DNA of 64,000 nt from Drechslerella dactyloides (lineage: Eukaryota > Ascomycota > Orbiliomycetes > Orbiliales > Orbiliaceae): contig JAGTWJ010000007.1 of NCBI GenBank assembly GCA_020064725.1, positions 1,922,001 through 1,986,000 of the forward strand. The letters run 5' to 3'. The notes under the pieces are model-generated. The model ran no database searches and had not been told where the DNA came from. It worked only from the letters and a program-made list of their open reading frames with translations. The translations under genes and the position numbers were made by a program. Of this stretch, positions 11,532-23,280 are shown piece after piece; the stretch's first letter is position 1, and each line of letters opens with the position of its first letter.

Positions 11532-13423
11532 ACGTCAATGATAAGCGGCCGGCACAGACAAGTGACCAGCACACCTCTTAAGATACCCCTGATAAGCTAC
11601 CTTTGACATTATATACCATCACAACCATAACAATGGTTGCTATTACAGTTGAATTCTGTATTACTTTAACTATTGAGGTATTAAAAAAGGATGAAATTTT
11701 AAGTATTTAAATAGTTATTAAATTATATAATATTTTATATAGAATTTTAGTATACTGTTGTAGTAGCTGCTTTTTATATAGTGAAAGTGTCTTAAAATCA
11801 CAGAATCTTATATAGCTAAAAAAAGATATTATTGTTTAGTATATACTTAAGCTATTTATATAGTTTTTTTATCTTAAATTATTTAATATAGAGGATATAG
11901 CTAACTAACTACTATCAATATATAATAATAATAATATTTAATACATTAATAAAAAATAAGCTAGCAATTTCGTTAAACACCATCTAAAGCTACAAACACA
12001 TTTCTCTAGAAAATATAATTATTAATAAGTGAAATATAAAGATCCAGTACTTATAAACAAGTAATTTCAATTAATAAAGATAATAAAAACTAAATATAAC
12101 ATCATAGATAATAATATCTACAACTTTAATAAGACTGGCTTTATAATAGATATAATATTTATAATCATTATGGTAATAAGTACCAAAATACACAATAAAA
12201 CAAAGTTTACATGGTCTAAAAGTTACAAATAAATAATAATTATTTAAGGAATAAATACAGAAAAATATATAGTACTATTATTTATTATCTTTACTAAAAA
12301 ATATCATTTAATAAATTAGTATATAAGAATTAACCTATTAAAAAACTAGATAATTATACTCTTTAACAACAGTTAGATAATAAATAAACTAACTCTTAAA
12401 TAACTAAAGCATTTTAATAAATTTATAGTGTGGTACTGTTTTTTTAGACTACTAACTATTAGTTTTAGATAACTATAAAAGCTACCACTCAGTAGTTTTT
12501 AAACTATACTATCAAAAATAAAAGATTATTATTATCTATATATTATTATATTTTTTATATATTTTTTAATTATTAAATATTAGTTGTTTTAGACTATTAA
12601 AATAAATATATAGTTATAAGATAAAAATTTTAATACATATATATATTAGCCATATTTTTAAACTAAAGTTTTTCTCTGGGTTTTATAAAATATTTACTGT
12701 TGTAATAATGTTTAAAAATATATATAGTAGTTTTGCTGGAGCTAGTATTATATCTTATAATCTTGATAGAATTCTATCAAAGCTAGATGTACAATTACTA
12801 GCAGCTACTCTAGTAAATTTATACCTAGATATTATAAATATGGCAGCTGCCTGGATTATAAAAATATTATTAAATTTATTAGAAACTAGTTTATAAACAA
12901 GCCTAATTAAAAACTAGATTATCTAGTATTAGAATGGTTTTTTTATATTATTATTAGCAGCTATGGATTAGCTATCTAAAGGGGTATAGATAATAATGTA
13001 CTAAATGGTATTTATATATATAGAGAATATAATATTTTACTTTGTAAATGAGCTGCTAAATAAACACTAGTAGTTAAAAAAATAGTATATATAATATGGG
13101 GGTATGTTGACTATATACTAGGCTAACAAAATCCTGGACAGTAATATTGTAGATAAAATAATTAGGTAGTTAGCTCCTCTAAAGTGTTAGTATATCTCCC
13201 AGCTAGAGGGTGGTATTATATATATATATTACTGTGGTAACTGTGGTAAGATTAGGTATAATATTTGAATCTGCTAGCAGGTATTTTTAGAATCTAAGTA
13301 AATAGTTTTCTGCTCTTAGGGTGGGAAACCATTTAATGATAGTAACATAGCTGGATTTTTTGTTGGGGTGGGGTGGGGAGCTGTGCTGCTCGCTTGTCTG
13401 TGCCGGCCGCTTATCATTGACGT
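11532..13423 (+). mobile_element. Pogo/Fot1-type transposon #3, complete (1892 bp)
   Basis: TA flanks both ends (11530-11531 and 13424-13425). The left terminus is ACGTCAAT, GATAAGCGGCCGGCACA, then GACAAGTGACCAGCACA. The right terminus is the inverted equivalent with GGCACA and AGCACA hexamers. No other element in the window uses this hexamer. The transposase reads on the + strand. Confidence 0.92.
11620..13310 (+). pseudogene. Pogo/Fot1 DDE transposase, degraded (element #3)
   Basis: The frame starts near 11630 with MVAITV-FCITL-IEVLKKDEILS, an N-terminal DNA-binding region comparable to the other pogo copies. The first catalytic motif reads NFNKTGF near 12125-12145 (Asp to Asn). The second lies near 12470 as LDNYKSY, apparently in a shifted frame. 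The third region is degraded near 12585. A 62-residue open stretch at 12708-12896 encodes the segment FKNIYSSFAGASIISYNLDR. Stops and a probable frame change near 12440 make it inactive. Confidence 0.8.
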
Positions 13424-13425
13424 TA

Positions 13426-13656
13426 TAGAATAATTATAATATTTTATAAAAATTACAAATAGTTTATTATTATGTTAATAAAATATAAATAAGTTATATA
13501 ATATTAATAATAATTTATAAATTAATTATTCTTTAAATTATTTAATAAATAATATTTTATAAACTATTATATTAATAATATAATTATATATTTTAAAATT
13601 TTTAATAAGTATTTATACTATTTAGATAAAGTAATATTTATATTTAAAAATATTAG
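13426..13656 (+). pseudogene. Ty3/gypsy reverse-transcriptase core fragment
   Basis: The + strand reads INNIIIYFKIFN-YLYYLDKV-FIFKNI. This matches the shape of the gypsy RT active-site region, normally YxDDIxIYSK followed by HLxHLxxVF. The active-site Asp pair reads Asn-Asn, consistent with RIP. Pogo #3 lies directly upstream and pogo #4 directly downstream, so the fragment is part of an LTR element broken by TA-targeted insertions. RT family assignment rests on this motif only. Confidence 0.65.
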
Positions 13657-13658
13657 TA

Positions 13659-15549
13659 ACGTGTACGATAAGCGAGTGGATCAGACAAGCGAGCAGATCA
13701 TACCCCTACCCTACCCTAATAAAAAATCTAGTTATATTATGATTATGGGGGGATTTCCTGTTTTGAGGGTGGGAAATCCTTTAGTTGGTCTCTAAAGATG
13801 TCTATTAGCAGATTTGAATATTATACTTGGTTTTGCTATAATTATTATAATAAATTATTTTCTTATAGGTGGTTTTTGGCTAGAAGGTATGTTGGTGTTT
13901 TGGGGACACTAACTATATAATTATTTTGTTTATAGTATTATTATTTAGGATTCTGTTAACCTAATATATAGTAAGCATATCCTTATGTTGTATATACTAT
14001 CTTTTCAATTATTAATACTTACTCAGCAGCTTATTTGTAGAGTGAAATATTATATTCTCCATATATATAAATATTATTTAGTACATTATTATTTATACCT
14101 CTTTAGATAGCTAGTCCACAGCCACTAACAATAATATAAAAAAAATATTCTAGTACTAAGTAATCTAGTTTTTGATTAGGTTTGTTTATAAGCTAGTTTC
14201 TAATAAATTTAATAGTATCTTTATAATCCAAACAACTTCTGTATTTATGATACCTAGATGTAAATTTACTAAAATGGCTACTAATAACTATATATCCAGC
14301 TTTAATAAAACTTTATCAAAATTATAAAATATAATGCTAGCTCCAGCAAAGCTGCTATATATATTTTTAGGTATGAATGTGGTAGTGTATATTTTGTGAA
14401 ATTTAGAGAGAAACTCCAGTTTAAAGATATGGTTGATATATATACACATTAAGCCCTCCACCTCCTTACTATATATCTACTTTAGTGGCCCAAAGTAACC
14501 AATATCTAATAACTAAAAAATATATAATAAATACAGCAGCATACAGATTATAATAATTTTATACTCCTAGTAGTATAATTCAAAAGCAGCTAAGTAATGG
14601 TTTTTATAGTTATCTAGGATTAATAGTTGGTAATCTAAAATACAGTACTGCACTATATTTTTGTTAAAATGTTGTAGCTATTATAAAACAATCTCATTTA
14701 TTATTTAGTTATTATTAGAAAGTGTAATAACTTAATTTGCTGGTAATTTAGTTACTATATATCAGCTAGCTAGATAATATTACCCAGCAAGAATAATAAA
14801 TAGTGGCACCATATAGCCTACTGCACCTACCCCCTGAATAACTATTGTCCATTCACAGTTCCCAGGCTACGCTAGCTTTGCTTTATTGTATGATTCAACA
14901 CCTATAACAACAGTAGTTGTAAATATCATGCCCATTACAAAACCAGTCTCATCAAAATTATAAATATCATAGTCCACAATACCATACTTGGCCTTTATAG
15001 CCTCAATTAGTTGAAACCATTTGCTAATAAGTGTAGGATCTTTGTATTTCACTCACTAGTAGTTATACTTCCTAAACAGACATATTTGTAGCTTTAGGTG
15101 ACATTTAATGAAGTTGTTAGCCTATTATTTACCAACATATTACATACTATTATTGCTATATATTAATAACAGCTGGTTAGCTATATCTTCCACACTACTT
15201 AGCCTAAAATAAAAAAATTATGTAGATAACTTAAATATATATTAAATAATAATATTTTTTTTTAAATCTATAAGATTTTGTGAGTTCAGAATACTATTAC
15301 TCTATAATAAGCAACCATTATATCAATAGATTAAGATAGTATAAAGAACATCATACTATTTAACAGTAACTTAGATATTTAATTCTTAGTCTTTTTTCAT
15401 AATTTCAATAACTAAAAGAACTCTAGATTTAGTCATAGAAGCAAGTATTACAGTAGTTATAAAAATATAAGATATAAGAGGGGAGTAAACACGTAGATAT
15501 AGTGAGGTGATCCACTTATTTGTCTGATCCGCTCGCTTATCGTACACGT
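13659..15549 (-). mobile_element. Pogo/Fot1-type transposon #4, complete (1891 bp)
   Basis: TA flanks are at 13657-13658 and 15550-15551. The left terminus is ACGTGTAC, GATAAGCGAGTGGATCA, then GACAAGCGAGCAGATCA. The right terminus carries the same GGATCA hexamer, so this belongs with pogo #2 in one family. Its coding strand is minus and its length equals that of #2 exactly. Confidence 0.92.
13750..15470 (-). pseudogene. Pogo/Fot1 DDE transposase, degraded (element #4)
   Basis: The minus-strand transposase keeps a 61-residue open stretch at 14867-15052. It includes the first catalytic motif YNFDETGFVMGM with Asp intact, followed by YNKAKLA. Upstream on the coding strand (15.1-15.4 kb) the HTH-like DNA-binding region is interrupted by stops. 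Downstream the second and third acidic motifs near 14.61 and 14.49 kb are readable but broken. This catalytic region is better preserved than in pogo #2 of the same terminal family. Confidence 0.82.
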
Positions 15550-15551
15550 TA

Positions 15552-15576
15552 TAACTTTAAATATATCTAAATATTA
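15552..15576 (+). pseudogene. Short host segment between two pogo elements
   Basis: Only about 23 bp plus the TA duplications separate pogo #4 from pogo #5. By position this is a sliver of the LTR element whose RT lies at 13426-13656 and which may continue at 17470. Confidence 0.4.
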
Positions 15577-17467
15577 ACGTATCTCACAAGCGAGCGCGCA
15601 GCACAAACAAGCACGCAGCCCCCCACCCCACCCCAACAAAAACACCACCTTCACCACCACACTACTACTATACCGGCTTACATACATACCAAACTACTTA
15701 ATTACATACTTAAGATACCTACTAGCATATTCAAATATTATACCCAGATTCACCACAGCCACTACAGCAGATTATCCTTCTAAAAATAGCCTCCAGCTAG
15801 GGGCTACACCAGCAATTTAGACACTCTACCTACTCACTCTAATTATCTATAGCATCACTACCTAGGATTTCACCAGCCTAGTATATAGTAAACATACCTC
15901 CATACTATATACACCATCTTTTTGCCTGCCGGCGCTTACTTAGCACCTCATTCACAGAGCGTAATACTATATTCTCCATACATATAAACACCATTTAGTA
16001 CATTATTATCTACATTTCTTTAATAAACTGGTTTACAGCAGTTAATAGTAATATTAGAAAACTATCCTAGTACTAAACAACCTAGTTTTTAATAAAGTCT
16101 GATTATAAGGCAGCTTCCAAAGGATTTATTAGCATCTTTACTATCCAAGCTACTGCTACATTTACAATACTAGGACATAAGTTTATAGATATAACTAGTA
16201 ACAGCTATACATCAAGTTTTAAAAATACCCTATCAGGATTATAAAGTACAATACCAGCTCCAACAAAGCTGCTAAATATATTTCTTTTGGTTATTGCAAT
16301 AGTAAATGTCTTCTAAAATCCAGCAAGAAACTCCAGCTTGCTGATATAATTAACGTGTGCACACATTAAGCTTTCCACTTAGCAACCATACGCCTACTTC
16401 AATAGCCCAAAGCAGCCAATATCTAATAGCTGAAGAAAATGCAAAAAATACAATGGCATACAGATTATAATAATCTTATGTTTTTAACAATAGAGCTTGA
16501 AGGCAGTTGAGTGATGGCTTTTGTGACTGTCTAGGACTAATAACCAGTAGTCAGAAAAGCAGCACTACACTATTTTTTTATCAAAATACTTTAACCACTC
16601 TAAAGTAAGTTTGTTTGTTGTCCAGCCATTATTAAAGAGTACAATTACCTAGTTCTTTGGTAGTTTTATCTCTATATACTAGCTGGCTAAGTGGTACTAC
16701 CCAGCGAGAATAATAAATAGCAGTACAGCCTATTCTTCTACGCTTATCCTCTGAATAATGGTTGCCCATTTCCAGTTCCCAGGCTGTGCTAATTTAGCTT
16801 TATTGTGGGTTTTGGCGCCTGTAATGACTGTGGTTGTAGAGATTATGTTTATTGCGAAGCTGGTTTTATTGAAATTGTAGATATTGTTGTTAGTAATGTC
16901 ATACTTGGCTTTTATAGCTTATATAAGCTAAAACCAATTGTTGATAAGTTTAGGATCTTTGTATTTAGCTTGCTGGTAGTTGTATTTTTTAGATAAACGC
17001 GTCTGAAGTTTAGGGTGGTGTTTAATAAAGTTATATGTTTAATTTTTATTGATGTGTTGAGTGCTGTTATTGTTATGTGTTAGTAGCAGCTGGTTGGCTA
17101 TATTTTCTATATTACTTTTTTTAGGATGAAAAGAATGTGTATACAGCTCAAGTATATATTGAATAATAACATCTTTTTTTAATTTTATAAGATTCCATAA
17201 ATTAGGGGTGCTATTGCACCATAAAGAACAACCACTATACTGGTAGCCAAGGGTTGCTCTAGGGATGTTGTATGCTTTAGCAGCAGCAATAATACTTAAA
17301 TTTTCATCTTTTTTCAAAACTTCAATAGCTAGAATAACTCGGGATTTAGTTATAGAGGTAGTTATTGTGGTGGTTGTGGATGTATGTAGTGCGAGAGAAG
17401 AAGGAGTGTGCTGATGTTTGGTGGGGTGTGTGCTCGCTTGTGCTGCGCGCTCGCTTGTGAGATACGT
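15577..17467 (-). mobile_element. Pogo/Fot1-type transposon #5, complete (1891 bp)
   Basis: TA flanks are at 15575-15576 and 17468-17469. The left terminus is ACGTATCT, CACAAGCGAGCGCGCAG, then CACAAACAAGCACGCAG. The right terminus has the same cap and first repeat inverted. GCGCAG is unique in this window. The element is less AT-biased than its neighbours, with GC-rich ends and several near-intact coding stretches, which suggests a younger insertion or lighter RIP. Confidence 0.93.
15720..17380 (-). pseudogene. Pogo/Fot1 DDE transposase, partly preserved (element #5)
   Basis: On the minus strand a 92-residue open stretch (17039-17317) covers the N-terminal DNA-binding part, KKDENLSIIAAAKAYNIPRA. 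The first catalytic motif reads NFNKTSF near 16865-16880 (Asp to Asn). The second reads LDSHKSHHS near 16520 and the third reads LLDIGCF near 16415, both with Asp. Near 15.74-15.79 kb the C-terminus reads CCSGCGESGYNI, a CCHC knuckle with His to Tyr. Stops remain at several former Trp and Gln codons. Confidence 0.85.
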
Positions 17468-17469
17468 TA

Positions 17470-18330
17470 TTTAAATTTTTATAATATTAAATTCTTAAAT
17501 AAACTAATTAATAAATTTAAATTTATTATACTAAAATTATATACTAAAATTTTAATTAAATTTATAAAACTATAAATATTAGTAGAATTTGAATTATAGC
17601 TTAAATTAATTAATTAATATTAAAAAATAATTTTATCTTATTTATAAAGAATATAATAATATTTTTAATTATTAAAAATATTAAAAGTAAAAGGAGGATT
17701 AAAAATAAATCAAACTTATAAATAATATATTATTAATAAAAAATTCATTTTTACCTATAAATAAAAAACTAAATAAAAAAATATATATTAATTTTTTCTA
17801 GTAGTATTTAGTTATTTTTAAAAAAATCAAATATTATTTATATATATTAATTCTTTAAAAAAATAGGGCTAAAACATCACAGCCTACTAAATTTAACCTG
17901 ACTAAGATAATATTGAAATATCTATATCTACAATAATCATAACAACAACACCCTCCGCAATAATCACAACAACAACACCTTCCACAATAACCACCTCACC
18001 CAATTCCACCATCCAGGCCTTCCAAATCTGTAAACCAAATCTAGATAAACTTATATTTATATACTTTTTATCTTTAGTATTTATTAAAACTAAAACCAAC
18101 TATTAGCCTATTAATATGCAATATTCAGGTTTAGTATTTATAATATATAAATTTTAATATTATATTAAATAAGTGTATATATAATAATCTTTACTAATTA
18201 TAAAATTCTAGAGAATTTAATAAAATTAAAAATGTTAAAAATAACTACTCCTAAACAAATAAATATATAATAATCTAAGTAAATAAATTTTTTAAATTAA
18301 TTCTAACCACACCTTAAAATTTAATATAAA
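17470..18330. other. AT-rich intergap, probable LTR-element remainder
   Basis: About 860 bp without a supportable gene. It follows pogo #5 and may be the downstream continuation of the gypsy fragment, but I recognise no domain. Near 17.93-18.00 kb a C/A-rich stretch repeats AACAACAACAC-type triplets (Asn/Thr/His codons on the + strand), which could be low-complexity gag sequence. A minus-strand open stretch at 17902-18099 is of low complexity and is not called as a gene. Confidence 0.4.
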
Positions 18331-19358
18331 GAAGGCAAGACCATAGCCATTCCCAACACATTATTTTAATTAAAGCAGCAGATTAACGAGCGCACTATTA
18401 TACCCAAAGAGGCTGCATTGTAAGAGGAGGCTGAGATGTCTGAGATATTGATTGACAAGGAAAGAAAGCTGGCAAGCTCAAACACAAAAAACATTACTAT
18501 TCATATTATATGTAAGATAAAATAGAGAAAGAATAAAGTTAGAATATCTGGTTAATAAGAAAAAGAGATAAATAAAATTAATTCTATATATAAAGATCTA
18601 AATTTGGTAAATTTGTGTGTGGAAGAATGTGAATCTTTTATAAAAAGTTATGTTATTTTTTTAAATATTAATGTTATCTTTTTTGGTGTATTAATATAGG
18701 TTTTTGATAAGTTTTGTGATGAATTAATAGTAGTGTATAGTAAAAATAAATATATAAAAAAAATACTGGCTAAACTAGATAAAGATAGTATCTTTGATAT
18801 TAATAATTTTATTAAATATTTGGAACTTATATTTGTGCATATATTTAATGGTCTACTATATTTCCTCAATTAAAATTAATATTAAATTTGTTTTTATATT
18901 TTATTTATTGTTAAGGTTTTTTAGTGTGACCTATTTACTAAGGCTTATAATAACTAGGTCTATTTTAAATTTAAATAAATCCTTACCTACCTAAGTCTTT
19001 TTTATTGGTATAATATGGTAAAAAAAATTTAAAAATATATTATATATTATTTAAGCTGTAATATAAATTTAACTCACAAGTATAAGTCTTATAGTAAGTT
19101 TAAATTAATTTAAATTTCTAAAATCTTATTAATTATTGGAGTCTATCGGGTTGGGTTCTATAGGTTGAGGTTGGTGATGATGGAGAGGAATCTCTATCTT
19201 GTGTATTTGCTAATAAACTACATATAGAGAGCTAGGCTTGGTATTCTAGTTAGTTATATCTGGTCTATAATTCTATAATTTCTGGGATAATAAATATGTG
19301 TTTTTAGGTATAGGTACAGTTGTGAGGGTATAGGTGCTTAATTAAATATATATATATA
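18331..19358. other. Unassigned region with a less AT-rich island
   Basis: At about 18331-18490 the base composition becomes more balanced, with AACGAGCGCAC and GAGGAGGCTGAGATGTC, and it then returns to AT-rich DNA. At 19140-19350 there is another less AT-biased G/T-rich stretch. Short open stretches near 18648-18994 overlap on both strands and have low-complexity composition. I recognise no product. It could be LTR-element DNA upstream of fold-back 1. Confidence 0.35.
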
Positions 19359-20439
19359 ACGTTTACGATAAGCGACCGAGCAGGACAAGCGACCGAGCAG
19401 CCTCCCTAGTCAAACACCCCACCAAAAACCTTTTTATTAATAATTTCATCAATATCTAGTAAAAAATTATAAAAAAATTATTTTATAAAAATATTAGTTT
19501 AACAAAATTTAATTATATTTTTTTTTATTTTTTAATAATAATATTAAATTAATAATAATTATTTTAATTATTATAAAAAACAACACATTTTCTTAATGTT
19601 TGCCAGTAAATATCTCTATAATATATTAGTAAAAATCTCTAAAAATTTTAAATCTAATAAATTATTATACAATCTAGGCCTGTAGTAGGCTATTACTTAA
19701 TATAATAAAAATTAAGTTCTAGAAAGCCTGCTAAAGTTGGCACAACACATCCAACTATTTTAGACAAAATTATATATAAAAAATATAATTAAAAAATTTT
19801 AAAAAATTAATTTTAATTTTAATATAAAAAAGCTTTTTATTATTATTTTTTTTAAATTTTTTTATCTATTATATAATTTAATATTAATATTTTTAATCTT
19901 TATAACAAAAATTAATAAAAAATTGTATTTCTATTAAAAAAATTTAAAAAATTATAAAATAAATAATTATTAAATTTAGTTTAATATTAAAATTTTTCAA
20001 ATTTTTTTATTATATTTTTATATATAATTATTTAAAAAAAATAGCTGGTGTGTTGTGCCAACTTTAGCAGGCTTTCTAGAACTTAATTTTTATTATATTA
20101 AGTAATAGCCTACTACAGGCCTAGATTGTATAATAATTTATTAGATTTAAAATTTTTAGAGATTTTTACTAATATATTATAGAGATATTTACTGGCAAAC
20201 ACTTAAGACTTTGTGTTGTTTTTTAAAACTTTTAAATTAATTATTATTAATTCAATATTAGATTTAAAAAATTTTAAAAAAATATAATTATATCACCTAA
20301 ACTTTTTTTATTTTATAATATTTTTTTATAATTTTTTAATAAATATTGACTAGAATATTACTAAAAAGGTTTTTGGTGGGGTGTTTGACTAGGGAGGCTG
20401 CTCGGTCGCTTATCCTGCTCGGTCGCTTATCGTTGACGT
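19359..20439. mobile_element. Fold-back element FB1 (1081 bp, non-coding)
   Basis: TA flanks both ends (19357-19358 and 20440-20441). The caps are ACGTTTAC (left) and ACGTCAAC (right, inverted). Each is followed by two 17-bp repeats ending GAGCAG. The whole element is a long inverted repeat: arms of about 480 bp can pair around a centre of about 120 bp near 19.90 kb. Landmarks in both arms are AATCTAGGCCTG and CTAAAGTTGGCACAACAC. No coding capacity is visible. It is inserted in LTR-element DNA and presumably needs a transposase in trans. Confidence 0.9.
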
Positions 20440-20441
20440 TA

Positions 20442-23280
20442 GTTTTTTTTTGGATGTTTTTGTTAATTAGTTGTGTTTTAGTAATTTTTTGGTAATCACA
20501 GTTATTAAAAATAATTTCTCTTTTTCTTTAGTTGATACTGGGGTTGTGTTTTACTAGTTATGGGAATCTAAGGACTAGTGGGGTGTCTTCTAAAAGATCT
20601 AGGATGTTAATGGTGTATTCTTTTAGGTGTTTATTAATAAATAATTTAAGGGTTATTTCTTGGGTGACTTTTTTTAAAATTTGATGTGAAAAGGTGGTGA
20701 TTTGGTAGGTGTTGGATTTTTGTTGTGTTTTGAGTTGGTATTTTTATATTGTTGTAGTGGAGATGTAGCTTTTTTCTGTTCTACTGTTTATTAAGATTTT
20801 CGTGGGGTTTCTGAAGATGAGTGAGGTGAGGGTGAGTTTTTTTTGTTGGAGATTTAGATCTTTTGCTTTGGTGTGTTTCTGTTAGTTCCAAAACATATTT
20901 AGTTTTTTGATTTATAATTTGGGTTGTTAACTGCCTTTTGCTATGTTTTTATAGGGTATTGCTTGGTGTGATTGTCTTGATTTTCTTGATTTGTAAAATT
21001 GTTTTTGAAGTATTTCTAGTATTAGTAATGTTCTTTTTCTTCTCTGTTATATTGACAGATATGTTTTTTGGCTGTCTTTAATCTGTCAAAGCTATAGGGA
21101 TATTTTGGGTAATAGATGTGTTTTTTTTTTGTAGGGTATCTGTAGTTGTGTTGCTTTCTGTTTTTATATTCTGTGAAGTAGTATGTGTAATGTTTGTAGA
21201 AATATCTAGTTTTTGTTTTTGGTGTCCTTCTTGTGTATTTTTGATAGAAATAGTTTTCTGAATGTTTCTCTTATTCTTTGTATGTGTTGAAGAGTTTGGT
21301 ATATATTGTGTATGGTGCATAGGATAGTTCTCCGGGTTTGCTATCCGTAATGTATTTAGTTTTATCAAAGTTGTTATTTTGATTTGGGTGGTTATTTTCT
21401 GTTATCCCTACATGGGTTATTTGGTTCTTTTTATATTTTTGTGTTAACTTTTTAATTTGTTTTAGGATATTTTTGGGGGCTTGTTTGGTTTGTATTATTT
21501 TTTTCTATTCTTTTTGTCTGGTGTTGTTGTAGTAATGTATGCAATAGTCATCCTATGTTTTGAAATATCTAATGTAGTAGATGTATTTAAAGGTACTAAA
21601 GGTTTCTCTGGGTAATTTTTTTTGAATGTAGTTGTGATGTAGAAAGTGTTGATGTTAATATGTTTATTTATTGTGGTAGTTATTGTATAGGTTGAAGTGT
21701 TTATATAGTTGGATGTTTGTGTTGTTTTTTTTATAAAAATAATATTTCTGTTTTTTGTAGAGGAGGTATCCTATACTGTTAAAAAAGTGTTGTTTACTGT
21801 TAGGGTTATACTAAGGTGGGTTTTTTTTGTTTTTATTCTAAAGCTAGTAGGTTTTTTATTGGTTGGTAAAGTGTTGGTTGTAGAGGGTGGTTATGTAGTG
21901 ATGGGTAGATTTTTGGTGTGGTTGAAAATGGTTCTGTGTTTTGTCTTTTGTGTGTTGATGTTTAATAGTGTTGTATTTTGGTTGTTGTTGATAGTTTTGG
22001 TAAATGTTAGTTTTAAGTATTCTATGAGTGGTTTGTTTTCTGGTGGGTATATTGAGTCTGTACTTGATGTAGATCTGGAGTTTACAGATTTGAGTGTATT
22101 GCTGAGAGAAAACTATTTATGAAATTGGTTTTTCTGTGTTGTTGTTAATTGTTTTTTTCTACTATTTTTGTCTGGTGTAATATTTGTTGTTGTAGTTTTT
22201 AGGGTTTCTAGGGATTAGTTCCTGTTGTAATTGATTGAATTGGACTGGGGGTGTGATGGAAATGAGTGATGTTTGGATTGTTCTTATAGAGATTTTTGTT
22301 TTTGTTTGGTATTTTTCCTATAGGTGTTTGTTTGAATTTTTTTGGTAGGCTATGTGGGTTTTAGGTATAGGATTGTTTTATAGTTAGTTAAGTTTATCTT
22401 TTTTTGGTTGGGTATTGATGAATGGGATAGGGTTTTGTTTAATGGTTGTGTTGATTTCTTGAGTGATATTTTGGTGTTGGACTGGTCTAGTTTCAGGGTG
22501 TATATGTCTTTATATCTTATTTGTTATTGTGTTAAAGTCTTTAGGGGTAGATGATTGTCTTATTATTCTGAATTGTTTTTTTTGATGGGGTTGTTTCTGA
22601 AAATTTCTTTTCCTTTTGTTTTTAGGATAGTTTTGTTTGATGTGTTCTGTTTTGTTGTACTGGTAGTAGAGTGGTGTGTTGGATTTTTTTAATTTCTGGT
22701 GTTGTGTTGTATTTAGGTCTATAGGTTTTGGTCTATAGGTTTTGTTTGGTTTTTAAGATGATTTTTTGATTTGGGTTTAGTTTTGTTGAGGTTTCTTGGT
22801 GTATTTACTAGGGTGATATTTGTTTGAATTGTGGTGAGGTTTCTTTTGTTGTGAATCTTTCTGGGATTGGTATAGTGTATTATCTAGTTTGATGGCTATT
22901 GTTTGTATTTTATAGTAGGTTATTTCCTTCTTTAGGAGTTTTTGTTTGATGATTTTTATTTTTAGGTTAGGTTTGAGTCTTTCCCTAGTTCTATAAAATA
23001 GAGCATTGTTGTTGTACTTAATAAAGAGTGTGTATTAATCAAACTACTAAAAGTAGGATTGTGTTGATTTTGTTTGTTTAAGTTGGTTAAGTTTTTTGAG
23101 AGTTTTTTCAACTTTGTTTTTGTATCTATATTTTTGTTTAAAAAAGTTTGCGAATTTCTGAAAAATATCAAAGATTTTGTTGATTTTGGGGATTTGTGTC
23201 TTATGGTCTTTTTCTGGTGTTTCTTTGTATGCCTGTTTGTATGTTAGGTAGATGTTAAGGGTGTTTTTTTTGAGGTATAT
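20442..23280 (-). pseudogene. LTR retrotransposon gag C-terminal part and downstream region
   Basis: The minus strand is strongly A/C-rich and reads as a hydrophilic LTR-element polyprotein. From 23280 downward it resembles the C-terminal half of a gypsy-type gag, with IFDIFQKFANFFKQ, a tail including LGKDSNLT and IAIKLDNTLYQSQKDS. At about 22625-22675 it has a knuckle relic, YYQYNKTEHIKQNYPK, where CX2CX4HX4C would be expected with Cys as Tyr. Further downstream (22.6-20.4 kb) is Gln/Asn/Thr-rich sequence with no motif I can name, including a 96-residue open stretch at 21078-21368. LINE C abuts it at 23281 through an inversion breakpoint. Its N-terminal half appears to be at 29899-30720 on the other strand. 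Confidence 0.65.

Noticed and set aside
19359..20439. Fold-back elements as hairpin RNA or microRNA genes
   Set aside because: The arms are transposon inverted repeats bounded by TA duplications. Transcription cannot be judged from sequence, and the transposon explanation suffices.
21709..22122. 137-codon plus-strand open frame as a membrane protein
   Set aside because: It is the complement of an A/C-rich gag-like region on the minus strand. Its Val/Leu/Phe richness follows from G/T composition.
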